Shown: positions 1 through 10,565 of the stretch, one piece after another
Layout: each line of letters starts with the position of its first letter
Numbering within the stretch: position 1 is the stretch's first letter
NCBI RefSeq assembly: GCF_030272615.1
Contig: NC_081407.1
Location: forward strand, 147,743,744 to 147,807,743
Origin: Cryptomeria japonica
Lineage: Eukaryota; Streptophyta; Pinopsida; Cupressales; Cupressaceae
Reading direction: 5' to 3'
DNA length: 64,000 nucleotides
Notes under the pieces: generated by a model
Databases searched by the model: none
What the model saw: the letters and a program-made list of their open reading frames with translations, nothing else
Told to the model about the DNA's origin: nothing
Made by a program: the position numbers and the translations under genes

Positions 1-1054
1 TTTGGATATGTTGATATGGTTTTGTCATTGATGTCAACACCTGTCATCACTTGTCAACACTTATCAGCACTTGGAGATCCTTGGTTATGTTCACCAGCAA
101 GTCAGAGACTTATGCATAATCACTGGTATTTAGTTCACCGACAGATTATATTGTTCACTGACACTTGGAATGACTTGGAGACTACTTGGTTATGCCGAAG
201 ACATTATTCGATCACTTGGTTTTGGCGATTTGGTTATTTTCTTATTCAGGTTTGCATATTTGTTGTTACCGGCAAATAGGTCCAAGATATGCACTGATAG
301 GTATATCTATTCCAGATCAACACGACATGTTATGGAGATGATTTATTATTATTGTAAATGCATTGAGCCGACATCATGCATTAAATATTAATTTATTTGT
401 AATTTATTTTATTGTAATATATTTTAGTGAGCCGACCTATTCAAATTGGTCTTAGGTTATGGCATAAATGTAAGATCTCATTTGTGAGATTAATGTGTGA
501 ATGCAAAAAGTATTGCAATAAGGTATATGTGAAAATAAACAGAGCTATACATGCAGACATCATTTGAAGGTTGAAGGAAGGATTTTGTGAAGGCAATTAG
601 AACTAAACTGGTACTGAATCCAACTTATGAAGATGTTATTTTGTGCAGTACATTATCATTGGATTTAACCATCCAATTATAGTTAGTGTGACTCTTATTT
701 TGTGATTGAGCAGTGAGCTCTAGGCAGCTGGCCTTTCTACATGTGTAGAATCCATATTGTACACATATACTATCTACAATAGTATCATTTGATTGTGGGT
801 AAGGCTTCCCATCATGGTATTTCCCCTTACAGGGTTTCCACATACAAATATTTGTGTTATGTGTTGTTGATGTTATTGTCCTTCTGTTTCATGCATTAAT
901 CTTTATCGGTACTGCAATTAACTGTTAAAACTGTCTACTGGCATAAAGTTTGGTTTACCGGTATTAAGCATTAAGTTTTGGTTGAATTTATTGGACAACT
1001 GATTCACCCCCCCCCCCCCCCCCCCCAATTCTCAGTTGTCTCCAGGACCTAACA
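1..1054 (+). repeat. copia LTR, 5' end cut by window edge
   Basis: The stretch matches the LTRs of copia-2 (48728-49757 and 54344-55398) almost throughout. Shared marks are the opening words about a TTGTCATTGATGTCAACA block, the GTAAGATCTCATTTG motif near 472, the ACCATCCAATT block near 667, and the end in ACCTAACA. No tRNA-Met primer site follows the LTR end, so this is a solo LTR or the 3' LTR of an element lying upstream of the window. Only about 15 bases of the LTR start appear to be missing. Confidence 0.85.
1007..1026. repeat. poly-C tract (20 C)
   Basis: Uninterrupted run of 20 C just before the LTR end. The other copia LTRs have 5-8 C at this place (GATTCACCCCCC), so the tract has expanded in this copy or was inflated in assembly. 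Confidence 0.9.
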
Positions 1055-1700
1055 GGAAAAACCTTGGTGGGATTTGTGACCCACAATATTCACTCACTAG
1101 CCAATAAATAAATATTACTTACAATGAGGGACCTGCACATGCAAGAAGGCCTAATGCCTAGAGCTCACTTCTCAATAAGAGTCACACTAACTACGAAAGT
1201 GGATTATGAAATCCAATACAATGTACTATTTCAAATCAGCATCAACTATGCCAGGTTCAGTACCGGTTTAAGCTCATTCTATAACCAAAACCTTCGTTGT
1301 CAACTATATCTCCTTATACAAAAATATTATCCATATATTCTCTCCATGCATACTACCTTACTCTCAAAATGACCTATAAGATCTCATACATATATATGAG
1401 TCTTTTACAATATACCATGTTGGCTTTTACAAAAGATAATTACATTTTAATACAATAAACAAAATTTTATTCCCTATCAGCTGGGGTGCTAGTATGCATT
1501 GTTGTCGTTGCTGGTGAAGTGCCTGCCGATGTATGTAGATGTCTATTGCCAGTGCCAGTAATTGTCGATGGCTTACCAGATGTATACCATTTAGTTGCCA
1601 GATGGTTGCCATCAATGACAACATCAACTATTCTCATAAGAGTGTAGAATGCCAACATAGTTACGCATGTATATATAGTTTCACTAAAATGAGCAACTAA
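1055..1700. other. No recognisable feature
   Basis: AT-rich DNA after the LTR. Short open frames (82 and 66 codons) have no recognisable motifs. A TG-rich patch at 1495-1625 repeats GTTGCCAGT/GCCAGATGGTTG-like words. I see nothing functional. Confidence 0.5.
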
Positions 1701-2140
1701 TTATGTTGTCTTAAGGTGTTTTAAGTGGTCTTAAGGTCATTTAAGGGGATATTTGCGTCATTGATTCTTTTATATTTTTACACATGCATGGATTCGTTTT
1801 ACTCATCTATGTACATTCATTTCATTTATATTTACACATATATTGTTTCATTTAATTATGTTGTTTGGATTCATCTAATTATGTTGACCTAAGGTGTTTT
1901 AAGTGGTCTTAAGGGCATTTAAGGGGATATTTGTGTCATTGATTCTTTTATATTTTTACACATGCATGGATTCATTTTATTCATCTATGTACATTCATTT
2001 CATTTATATTTACACATATTCCTTTTTCATTTAATTATGTTGTTTGGATTCATCTAATTATGTTGTCCTAAGGTGTTTTAAGTGGTCTTAAGGGGATTTA
2101 AGGGGATATTTAAGGGGATTTAAGGGGATTTAAGAGGATA
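1701..2140. repeat. 178-bp direct tandem repeat, about 2.5 copies
   Basis: A unit beginning TTATGTTGTCTTAAGG recurs at 1701, 1879 and 2058. Each unit carries TTTTAAGTGGTCTTAAGG, ATTTAAGGGGATATT and ACACATGCATGGATTC. The third copy decays into a short AAGGGGATTT repeat. The words TTAAGTGGTC and TAAGGGG recur in the satellite at 6331-8078, which may point to a distant common origin. Confidence 0.8.
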
Positions 2141-2558
2141 TTAAATTTTTGAAGTTCATTCATTAAACATGTACATAAACACTTAACTAAAATGAACAAC
2201 TAAATTAAATTTTAATGACTAAATTTATTTAACACTGAACAAAGTTAAAATAGACATAAATACTTAACTTTCACATACACATGTACAATTAACTAGAACA
2301 CTTAACTAAATCCAAATGACTTAGAGATTCTATCATTTAAACACTTAACTTTCAAAAATGTACTCTATCTATGTATAAACGTACAAAGTAGCATGAAATG
2401 TAGATCTATCTAACAAATGCACACACACACATGAAATATGAAAAATAAATATCTAGTACACATATGCATATGAAATGTGTACAATACACATGTATGAAAT
2501 GTCTAGTACACTTGTACAAATATATATGAAATGTCTATAAAATGTGTGCACATGCATA

Positions 2559-2671
<113 letters not shown>

Positions 2672-2829
2672 AGTGTGTCACTCGGGGCCCTATCTTGAAG
2701 CATGTCCTGATCCATGCGCTTGCAATAGAGTATGCACGCATAAAATCATACATTAAACATTTAATTTGAATTTACTAAAGTAATTTTATTTAAGTAACAT
2801 AGATTATGAGCATTTATATGTAGACAAAC

Positions 2830-3535
2830 ATACCTTTGAAGAGTCTCTAACATCACCACCATGTGCATGCAGGATTCTAGGATGTCTATGTGATTAGGAG
2901 CTCAAACTACGTGATAGTGGTGCATCCTACAATGTTGAAATTTTGTTAGATATACATGTGTACACATATATTTATAACTTGCAAACTAACCCTTAAAAAA
3001 TAGAACTTAAATATTTAAAATTCAATTAATTTAAAGTTATAATGTATGTACATGTGTCTCATGATGAACAGGGTCGTTGGCAATGTGCAAATCCTCAAAC
3101 ATAGTCCCCTGCGCCTGCAATATAAATTACACATGAACTTGAACATGTACATTATTTAAACATTCATTATTATTTAAATCTAATCTACTTGAACATGTAC
3201 ATGTACACGTGGTTGTAGATAAACATACCTCAGGGTCTCTAACACCTCCATCGCATGCATGATGGACTCTAGAACGTTTGCAGGATGAATGGCTCATCAT
3301 GCACAATGCTCGCTCATCCTAGAAAATGTACACATTTTATTGGATATATATCTATATATTTTAAATCGCTTGAAAGTATTTAATCAACACATAGATATCC
3401 ATTTAAATAGAACTTAAAAACAAAATAATAATAATTTAAACTTTATATATACCTATGTCTCTTGATGAACAATTGGGTCAGTGGTAGCATCCAAATCTAC
3501 ATACATCAACCCTAAAGTGATACCCTATGTAGTTC
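2830..3535 (-). other. Twice-repeated exon-like blocks of unknown gene
   Basis: Two degenerate copies of a roughly 400-bp module lie in tandem (about 2830-3130 and 3230-3535). Read on the minus strand, each has a block translating to LESCMHMVVMLETLQ or LESIMHAMEVLETLR, followed at once by GTATGTTT, which looks like a splice donor. Each also has a block reading DPVHHET or DPIVHQET. They lie downstream of the coding remnant at 3655-4945 on the same strand and could be its 3' exons after a tandem duplication. Neither family nor function is recognised. Stops fall between the blocks. Confidence 0.35.
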
Positions 3536-3544
3536 AAAAAATAC

Positions 3545-3550
<6 letters not shown>

Positions 3551-3577
<27 letters not shown>
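3551..3577. repeat. short (TA)n run
   Basis: Short TA dinucleotide tract followed by an AATTAATTAATT patch. Confidence 0.8.
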
Positions 3578-3582
<5 letters not shown>

Positions 3583-3654
3583 TTAATTTAATCTATGTAG
3601 TTCATGTGTACAATCAAGTAGCTCTATAAAATATGTAAATTAAAATTAGTAAAT

Positions 3655-4945
3655 TATATATTATATAATTCATACCTCTCCTACAGCATGTAAGGCTCAT
3701 CCGATCTTGCTAATGTCAGAATCATGCAAGGAGCCCACTGCAACATGATCCCCCTCACTGTCCAGCTCCATAAGCATGGCAGTGAACATCCCCAAAAATC
3801 CAGTATCGGGTACTATGGCTCGATCAAATGATGTATAAACAGGAGGAGGAGGTGTATCCTGACCAACTGTTGTATGTTGGGGTGGGGCAATAGGATGTGC
3901 AGTAGCAGTAGGATGAGAATTTGTATGCTCACAACCATGGCTAGATGCACCCAATCTACCAAGTGCACACCTAAAAAATGACGGGGCATCCTATAGTGGG
4001 ATCCCATGCTCCATAGAAATGACTTGATATGAATCCAAGAGATCACTGGATAAGCATGCCCTCATCTGTCGTAAAGGATCTATGTCATGCATGCATGCAA
4101 CATCCATCGATGATGGTATGTCTACTCAAACATATGGATCATCACTCGCTGATGTATCATGAATGCTAGTATGAGAGCGCAACAAATATCTACCCACCCG
4201 ATCTGATGTCATCTCATCCACCTGTGTGGCTATAGTAGCAATATTGGAAAATATGGACTGCCGAGTGTCATCTGGCACACTATCTACAACATGTGCTAGG
4301 TCCACACTCTTGGGAAGAACCACAAGGTTTGGACTAATCAATGCCTATTTATTAATAGGAGGGGGTGCACCTGGTCATCTAAACTTATCTGAAAATCTAC
4401 CCTTCCCTTGCCCAACATGTTTCAGAAAATTGGTGTAATGAACATCATCCAACAAATGAAACTCTACAAACAATTGTTTGCAGAATTAAAGTAGCAACTC
4501 ATCCTTTTGGGGCCACCTATAATGAGTGTCTAACCATCTAGGATAGATAAATGGTGCTTCTAGTGCATTCGTGCACCTAGTAGGCATATAGCCTTTCACC
4601 CTACCAAAGGCTTGATAATGAGGAAACATGGTTTTCACATCAGCTGTGGAAACCCTATCATTCATAGTGTCCCATTTCACAGTACCACATACACTGCGTG
4701 AAAGGGATCTATAGAATTCCTCTACATTGACCTCATCATATGGATTATAATTGTCGACGAGGTCAATCATATGAACTAGCTCATGTCTAATAGTCTCACC
4801 CCTTTGTTTATTTGTCTAATCACGCATGTTTCCCAAAGTGATATTTAAATGATCTAAGGCATGTTGGAGTGCCTTAGCAGTCTGATTGTAGAGTTGTTGT
4901 AGACCTATGTGATGTCTTCTCACTCCCACAAGGATGAACACTAGG
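3655..4945 (-). pseudogene. Decayed ORF of unrecognised family, about 430 codons
   Basis: One minus-strand frame stays coding-like from about 4945 down to 3655, broken by roughly six to eight stops. Three open pieces (4770-4486, 4341-4126, 3954-3697) share the same phase. Readable stretches include TAKALQHALDHLNITLGN, FYRSLSRSVCGTVKWDTMND, APFIYPRWLDTHYRWPQKDE, FVEFHLLDDVHYTNFLKHVG and a Pro/His-rich tail. The last stretch ends in GCTGTAGGAGAG then GTATG, a possible splice donor. The preserved phase over 1.2 kb shows it was once protein-coding. I do not recognise the family; it could be a transposon-encoded protein or a host gene. No start codon can be chosen with confidence. Confidence 0.5.
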
Positions 4946-5009
4946 CTCAAAACTACTCATGTTATGTGATCCAGGCTCGTCAGACATGATGTTCAGTGGA
5001 TAATGTAGA

Positions 5010-5011
<2 letters not shown>

Positions 5012-5059
<48 letters not shown>

Positions 5060-5074
5060 TATATATATATATAT
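5012..5074. repeat. (TA)n microsatellite, interrupted
   Basis: TA run at 5012-5056, a GCA interruption, then a second TA run to 5074. Confidence 0.9.
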
Positions 5075-5075
5075 T

Positions 5076-5480
5076 TGCATATGTGCATGTATGTAGTACA
5101 CATTAAACAATAATTAAAAACGTATACATACATTTAAATGATTTTAAACATATTTAAATATGTAAAAAAAAAAAATTAGATATAAACATTTAAAATAAAT
5201 TTAAACATCATAAATGCATACTTGAGTTAAAATTTTCTAGATATAAAGATAAATTTAAGATAAATTTCTAGAGATCCATGCACAAAAGAAATTTAAACAA
5301 CTATAAATTTAATTTTAAATTTCAATATATGTCTAATTTACAATTATGTATATTTGCATATACAATAATTAATTTGAAAATTAGTCAAATTAAGACCCCA
5401 AGTTAAGTCGAATTAATTTACAATTAAGTAAAATTAATTTACAATTTTGCATATACAAATTAATTAATAGGTCCTAATTT
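5076..5480. other. AT-rich spacer, no feature seen
   Basis: A/T-rich DNA with AATTTA words and no coding pattern. At 5482-5516 a short piece of the satellite motif (GGTCTTATGTGGTCCTAATG) appears, so satellite sequence lies on both sides of the inverted repeat that follows. Confidence 0.5.
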
Positions 5481-5735
5481 GGTCTTATGTGGTCCTAATG
5501 GGTCGTAAGGGTTGCAAGTAAATTTCATAAAAGAAACCAAGCACCTGCATTATCTTGAATGACATGGAAACAAGCTCATCAGCTGCTCAGAAGAGAGAAA
5601 TTGGAGAAAAGAAGATGAAATTATTAAAGGGTGATAAATACATAGAGAGTACATGCAATACAAACAAACAATGTATGGAGTGTGTTATGTGGTCTCTAAT
5701 TTATGTCTGGAGGGATTAACTAGTTTTGGAGTTGG

Positions 5736-5984
5736 ATGGGGAAACCTATTGGGCCACGCTTGGAGGAAAACAATGTGTTCATGCAAGGGCAACCTTTTTT
5801 CTATTATGAGAATGATGCTTTTGCACTGAAGGATATTTGGAAGACAATATCCAAAAATTTCTATGGTGCTGAACCAGAGTTGGTGGACTCAAAGTACTTT
5901 TCAACTTCCAGAAGACCAGAGAATGATGCTTTCAAAATCGCCCTTCTATTGGGAGATTGTGTACATAGCCTCTTGGTCTTCTAA
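5736..5984 (+). pseudogene. DRM-type DNA methyltransferase fragment, left arm
   Basis: Translation shows GPRLEE, then PFFYYENDAFALKDIWKTIS, then FYGAEPELVDSKYF. This follows the DRM1/DRM2 family pattern of a PPFFYYEN block, a K-x-W-x-x-I-S helix and EPEFVDSKYF. DRM enzymes are the plant de novo cytosine methyltransferases guided by small RNAs (RNA-directed DNA methylation, nucleus). The fragment lies upstream of the catalytic motifs, none of which is present. The match decays after DSKYF because the sequence enters the hairpin loop. Upstream, other frames of the arm continue coding-like (CGVCDVVS-type words in the right arm), so the captured piece is longer than this frame. Family call from remembered motifs; a profile search would settle it. 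Confidence 0.7.
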
Positions 5985-6200
5985 GACGTTGAAAAGTGTA
6001 CTTCGAGTCCACCAACTCTGGTTCCACACCATAAAAATATTTGGAAATTGTCTTCCAAATATCCTTCAGTGCAAAAGCATCATTCTCATAATAGAAAAAA
6101 GGTGGCCCTTGCATGAACATAATGATTTCCTCCAAGTGTGGCCCAATAGGTTTCCCCATCCAACTCGAAAACTAGTTAGTCCCTCCGGACATAAATAAGA
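5932..6200 (-). pseudogene. DRM-type DNA methyltransferase fragment, right arm
   Basis: This is the mirror copy of the left-arm fragment and the better preserved one. It reads GPHLEE, PPFFYYENDAFALKDIW, FYGVEPELVDSKY, then RRPRGYVHNLPIEGRF. The last block is the DRM family's R-G-Y-x-H-N-L-P-I-x-x-R-F signature, which supports the call more strongly than the left arm alone. The frame stops soon after GRF, in the loop and left arm. No catalytic Pro-Cys or SAM-binding motif is present, so it cannot encode an active enzyme. Any activity would be at the RNA level through the hairpin. Confidence 0.72.
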
Positions 6201-6330
6201 GACCACATCACACACTCCAGACATTGTTTGTTTGTATTGCATACTCTCCATGTATTTATCACCCTTTAACACTTTTCTCTTCTTTTCTCCAATTGCTCTC
6301 TTCTAGGCAACTGATGAGATTGTTTCCATG

Positions 6331-8078
6331 TGTCGCAAGGGGCCTTAAGTGGTCCTAAGGGGTCATGCATGTGTTCTAACACATGTGTGACCCCTTAGGA
6401 CCACATATGACCCCTTGCGACACCATTTTGTCTTATGTGGTCCTAATAGGTCCTAAGGGGTGCAAATAAGTTGCAAGGGGCCTTAAGTGGTCCTAAGGGG
6501 TCATGCATGTGTTCTAACACATGTGTGACCCCTTAGGACCACATATGACCCCTTGCGACACCATTTGGTCTTATGTGGTCCTAATAGGTCCTAAGGGGTG
6601 CACATGTGTCGCAAGGGGCCTTAAGTGGTCCTAAGGGGTCATGCATGTGTTCTAACACAAGCGTGACCCCTTAGGACCACATAAGACCCCTTGCGACAGC
6701 ATTTGGTCTTTTGTGGTCCTAAGGGGTGCACATGTGTCGCAAGGGGCCTTAAATGGTCCTAAGGGGTCACACATGTGTTCTAACACATGCGTGACTCTTT
6801 AGGACCACATACGACCCCTTGTGATGCTATTTGGTCTTATGTGGTCTTAATAGGTCCTAAGGGGTGCACATGTGTCACAAGGGGCCTTAAGTGGTCCTAA
6901 GGGGTGAGTGACCCCTTGCAACACCATTTGGTCTTATGTGGTCCTAATAGGTCCTAAAGGGTGCACATGTGTCGCAAACGGCCTTAAATATTCCTAAGGG
7001 GTCACGTATGTGTTCTAACACACGTGTGACCCCTTAGGACCACATATGACCCCTTACAACACCATTTGGTCTTATGTGGTCCTACTAGGTCCAAAGGGGT
7101 GCACATGTGTCACAAGGGGCCTTAAATGATCCTAAGGGGTCACACATGTGTTCTAATACATGCATGACCCCTTAGGACCACATAAGACCCCTTGCGACAC
7201 CATTTGGTCTTATGTGGTCCTAAGGGGTGCACATGTGTCGCAAGGGGCCTTAAGTGGTCCTAAGGGGTCACGCATGTGTTCTAACACATGCGTGACCCCT
7301 TAGGACCACATATGACCCCTTGCGACACCATTTAGTCTTATGTAGTCCTAATAGGTCCAAAGGGGTCATGCATGTGTTCTAACACATGCATGACCCCTTG
7401 CGACACCATTTGGTCTTATGTGGTCCTAATAGGTCCTAAGGGGTGCACATGTGTTGCAAGGGGCCTTAAGTGGTCCTAAGGGGTCACGCATGTGTTCTAA
7501 CACATGTGTGACCCCTTAGGAGCACATATGACCCCTTGAGACACCATTTGGTCTTATGTGGTCCTAATAGGTCCTATAGGGTGCACATGCATCATAAGGG
7601 GCCTTAAGTGGTCCTAAGGGATCACACGTGTGTTCTAACACATGCATGACCCTTTAGGACCACATATGACCCCTTGCGACACCATTTGGTCTTTTGTGGT
7701 CATAATAGGTCCTAAGTGGTGCACATGTGTCGCAAGGGGCCTTAAGTGGTCCTAAGGGGTCACACATGTGTGACCCCTTAGGACCACATATGACCCTTTG
7801 CGACACCATTTGGTCTTATGTGGTCCTAAGGGGTGCACATGTGTCGCAAGGGGCCTTAAGTGGTCCTAAGGGGTCACGCATGTGTTCTAACACATGCGTG
7901 ACCCCTTAGGACCACATATGACCCCTTGCGACACCATTTAGTCTTATGTAGTCCTAATAGGTCCAAAGGGGTCATGCATGTGTTCTAACACATGCATGAC
8001 CCCTTGCGACACCATTTGGTCTTATGTGGTCCTAATAGGTCCTAAGGGGTGCACATGTGTTGCAAGGGGCCTTAAGTA
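6331..8078. repeat. Palindromic satellite, about 136-bp unit, about 12-13 copies
   Basis: The unit begins TGTCGCAAGGGGCCTTAAGT and recurs near 6331, 6470, 6606, 6736, 6873, 6970, 7107, 7230, 7452, 7728, 7846 and 8060, with some shortened units. Within a unit the half GGTCCTAAGGGGTCACGCAT is followed, after a TGTGTTCTAACACA turn, by its reverse complement; pairing extends with a few mismatches to about 42 bp per arm, from GTCGCAAGGGG to CCCCTTGCGAC. The rest of the unit (TTTGGTCTTATGTGGTCCTA) links the hairpins. Frames reading through the array are artefacts. Confidence 0.93.
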
Positions 8079-8079
8079 G

Positions 8080-8215
8080 GTTTGTAATTATGTGTATGTA
8101 GGTGTATGTATGTATGTGTACATATGTATGTAGGTTTGTATGTATGTATGTGTATGTTTGTGTATGTATTTACATATGTATGTGTGTATTTATTTTTTAA
8201 TATTCTAAACTAATA
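8080..8215. repeat. TATG/TGTA-rich microsatellite
   Basis: Degenerate GTATGTATGTGTATGTAGG repeat directly after the palindromic satellite, followed by an A/T-rich stretch to about 8330. Confidence 0.85.
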
Positions 8216-8330
8216 TGATAGAAGATATACAAAAAATATATATTTTTTTTTAAACTTTAAAAATCTAATTTTCTATTAAAAAATATTTTTAAAAAATAAT
8301 ATAAATTAATATGTTAAAATAAATAAATTA

Positions 8331-8611
8331 AAAAAGAAAAGGTACTTACCACCGAAACCCTTTCGGCCGGATCTTTGTGATTTTTTGTGCCCTCCTGCTT
8401 AACTCCAAGCCGCTCAATGCAAAATAAGTAGCTTGGGTGGATTTCAGCTCTTATATAGAGCAAGGGCTTTCTAGCCAAAACCATTTCGGTCAAAACGGTT
8501 CTGGCTGGAAAGCCCTTGCCACGAGAGCGCATTGTGGCTACCTAATGGAGCCAAATCAGTCCGGCAAGAAGCATTTCAGCCAGAACGCTTCCGGCTGGAA
8601 TAGGCACTATT
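8331..8611. other. Flank of element A with a 27-bp-arm hairpin
   Basis: No recognised gene; a 72-codon minus frame has no known motif. At 8458-8484 and 8495-8521 two segments (GCAAGGGCTTTCTAGCC and its near complement) form an inverted repeat around an AAACCATTTCGGTCAAAACGG centre. Words of the type TTTCGGCC/TTCCGGCTGG recur three more times up to 8600. Confidence 0.5.
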
Positions 8612-8616
8612 AGCCT

Positions 8617-9821
8617 TGTAAAGCGGAAAAATCGAACCCTAGTCATTCTCCCCTCCCCAACTCCGAGGAGGGAGAAGGGAGAGTCACTAGGGTTGATGGT
8701 TTTCACTTAGGAGGGACTATACATTCAAAAGAGGGGTTGAAACCCACAAGATCCAATCCCACGCAATGCAAGATTGGATTCGATATGAGTTTCAAGGGTT
8801 GTGATAGCAAGGATACCCTCTTTTGTAAAGAATGTAGATGGAAAGATTGAACTAGGAATGCATAGAAAGTGATAAAGATTCGCTTATAAACTGAGATAGG
8901 GATATAGGATGAAGCTGCGGACCTGGAATTAGCAGTAAAATGTCGATACGGCACTGTCCTACAAATTTGAGCAAAAGTTGACGGGACGATGGCACCCGGC
9001 GTGCACACGGTCCTCCGAAAAATCCGCGAAATGAAGGGGGATCTGTTTGTCTCTGCACAAGGATTCCAGATCTTCAATTTCAGCCACGTACCTGCAACCT
9101 ACACACAGAAAAGTGAAGACGATTGGGGGGTTAGGGATTAGGGGTTTGCCCTTAGGTCAAACCCCAGTTTTGGAATTAACCAAGAAATGAGAAATGTTGT
9201 AAATGTAATGTAAAACAAGTACTAGTACCTTGTTGTAAGGATGTTTGTATCCTTATGTGCGAAGGTATAGATGTTGTTGTTTGTTGTATGTTGTATGTTG
9301 TAGCATGTAATGTGTTGTAAGTGATCTCCTCTTCAATGGTTGAATCCTTGTCTTGAATGCAACACTTAGCCTTGAATGGAGACTTAGAATGATCAATTGC
9401 TTGAAGGAATGCTTGAATGCTTGAATGCTTGAATGTTTGAGTATCATTTCCACGCTTTTTCCATCATATCAAATGAGAGAGGAAAATGTAGTTTATATAC
9501 TTGTCAATTAGGGCTAATAGACTGATTTTCCCGACCTTAGGCCGACCAGGAAAGTTTATTTTCCAAATTGCAAACAAAAGGACCCGAAGCCCCATAGGAG
9601 ACCGGGCCCAAAATAGGGCCAGGGACCAGGGCGCTGGGTGCTCTGGTCCCACCTCCCGGGACAGCAGGGTGCAAAGGAGGTTCAGGCCAGGGTGCAAGAA
9701 AATGCAGTTTTCAGTATCATAAGCAAGTTTCGGGGTCTCCATTCAAGTTTAGTGTTGCGTCGCCATCGTGAAGACCCAAATGCAGTCGAAATTGCAAGTG
9801 TCACAATTTTAGGACGCTACA
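8617..9821 (-). repeat. Element A 3' LTR (1205 bp)
   Basis: Starts at the polypurine tract with TGTAGCGTCC and ends in GCTTTACA beside the AGCCT duplication. It contains ACCAGGGCGCTGGG once, where the partner LTR has three copies. It also contains a 9253-9440 stretch rich in GAATGCTTGAATG and TGTTGTATG words. Confidence 0.88.
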
Positions 9822-9836
9822 TTTAGCCCCCACTTT
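9822..9836 (-). other. Element A polypurine tract
   Basis: Reads AAAGTGGGGGCTAAA on the minus strand, directly against the LTR start. Element B has the identical tract at 18776-18790 in the same position. It primes plus-strand DNA synthesis. Confidence 0.9.
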
Positions 9837-10565
9837 AGCGGGAGTATAAGCGTATGCTCATACTTCCGGTAAAGTACAAGGAAACAACATTGAAAAACTT
9901 TCACCACGTCAAGGAGGTAAGATACACCAAGCCCCCAGTGGACTAAGGATCTTACGACTTCGATTGACAAAGTAAAAGGGAAGATCATGAGGGAGAACCA
10001 TGACAATCAGTAGCAAGGTTCCCTCACTATGAGTCATGCAAGAAAGATATCAAAAATTTTCAAGGCAAAGCTAAATTTGTCAAGAAATTTTCAAGTATCT
10101 TGAAAAGACATGAACGGGATGTATGCCCCCCTACGTTAAAGCGATCGCACATGCCTCACCGGGGGTGATTGCTTTAAGGTAGTGATACATATAAGAAATA
10201 AGAAAGGAAAGGAGCATGTTATCACAAGGATTTAGCCCCCAAGTGTGAGATAAGCCCAAGGATAATAGACACAAAACACAAAGCACAAGGTGACTTCGCT
10301 TTCCTCAGGGTCAGTATGCTGTATGATAATTCATGTATATCATATGTATGTATGCATAATTGTTCTTCATTCCCCAATCAAGGAAGGTCACCTAGAAGAA
10401 GGGAACACATGTGTCTTTTGAGTCAACATGAGAGAGATCGAGAGATCTCAATGCTTTGCATCGTCCTCAAGTAGACAACACTAAGGACAACAAATAGAAG
10501 AATGAGAATAACACATAGAAGAAGTAACGAAAGAGAGGAGGATAGAATCTGCTATGCTAATGAAA
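9837..10565 (-). other. Element A 3' untranslated region
   Basis: Non-coding stretch between the ORF stop and the polypurine tract. It shares blocks with element B at 18077-18775, including a GCGATCNCTTTAAC-type word and GGGGGCATAC, showing that the 3' leader is conserved in the family. Confidence 0.7.

Larger units (their letters stand above)
5563..6330. repeat. Large inverted repeat (arms about 360 bp)
   Basis: The left arm (5563-5921) and right arm (about 5968-6330) are reverse complements over nearly their whole length, by eye around 90 percent. The left arm begins CATGGAAACAAGCTCATCAG and the right arm ends in its complement. The spacer is about 46 bp. Both arms contain the same fragment of a DRM-like gene facing outward-in. 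A transcript crossing it in either direction would fold into a stem of about 360 bp. The direct satellite array begins exactly where the right arm ends. Confidence 0.92.

Noticed and set aside
7727-7909. 60-codon ORF in the satellite
   Set aside because: Repeats every unit with the array; no coding bias.
6331-8078. CRISPR-like look of regular repeats
   Set aside because: Units are contiguous palindromes without unique spacers, in a plant genome.
8703-9077. 124-codon minus ORF, also 98 codons at 14792-15088
   Set aside because: Lies within the LTR of element A and is shared only because the LTRs are copies; no protein motif.
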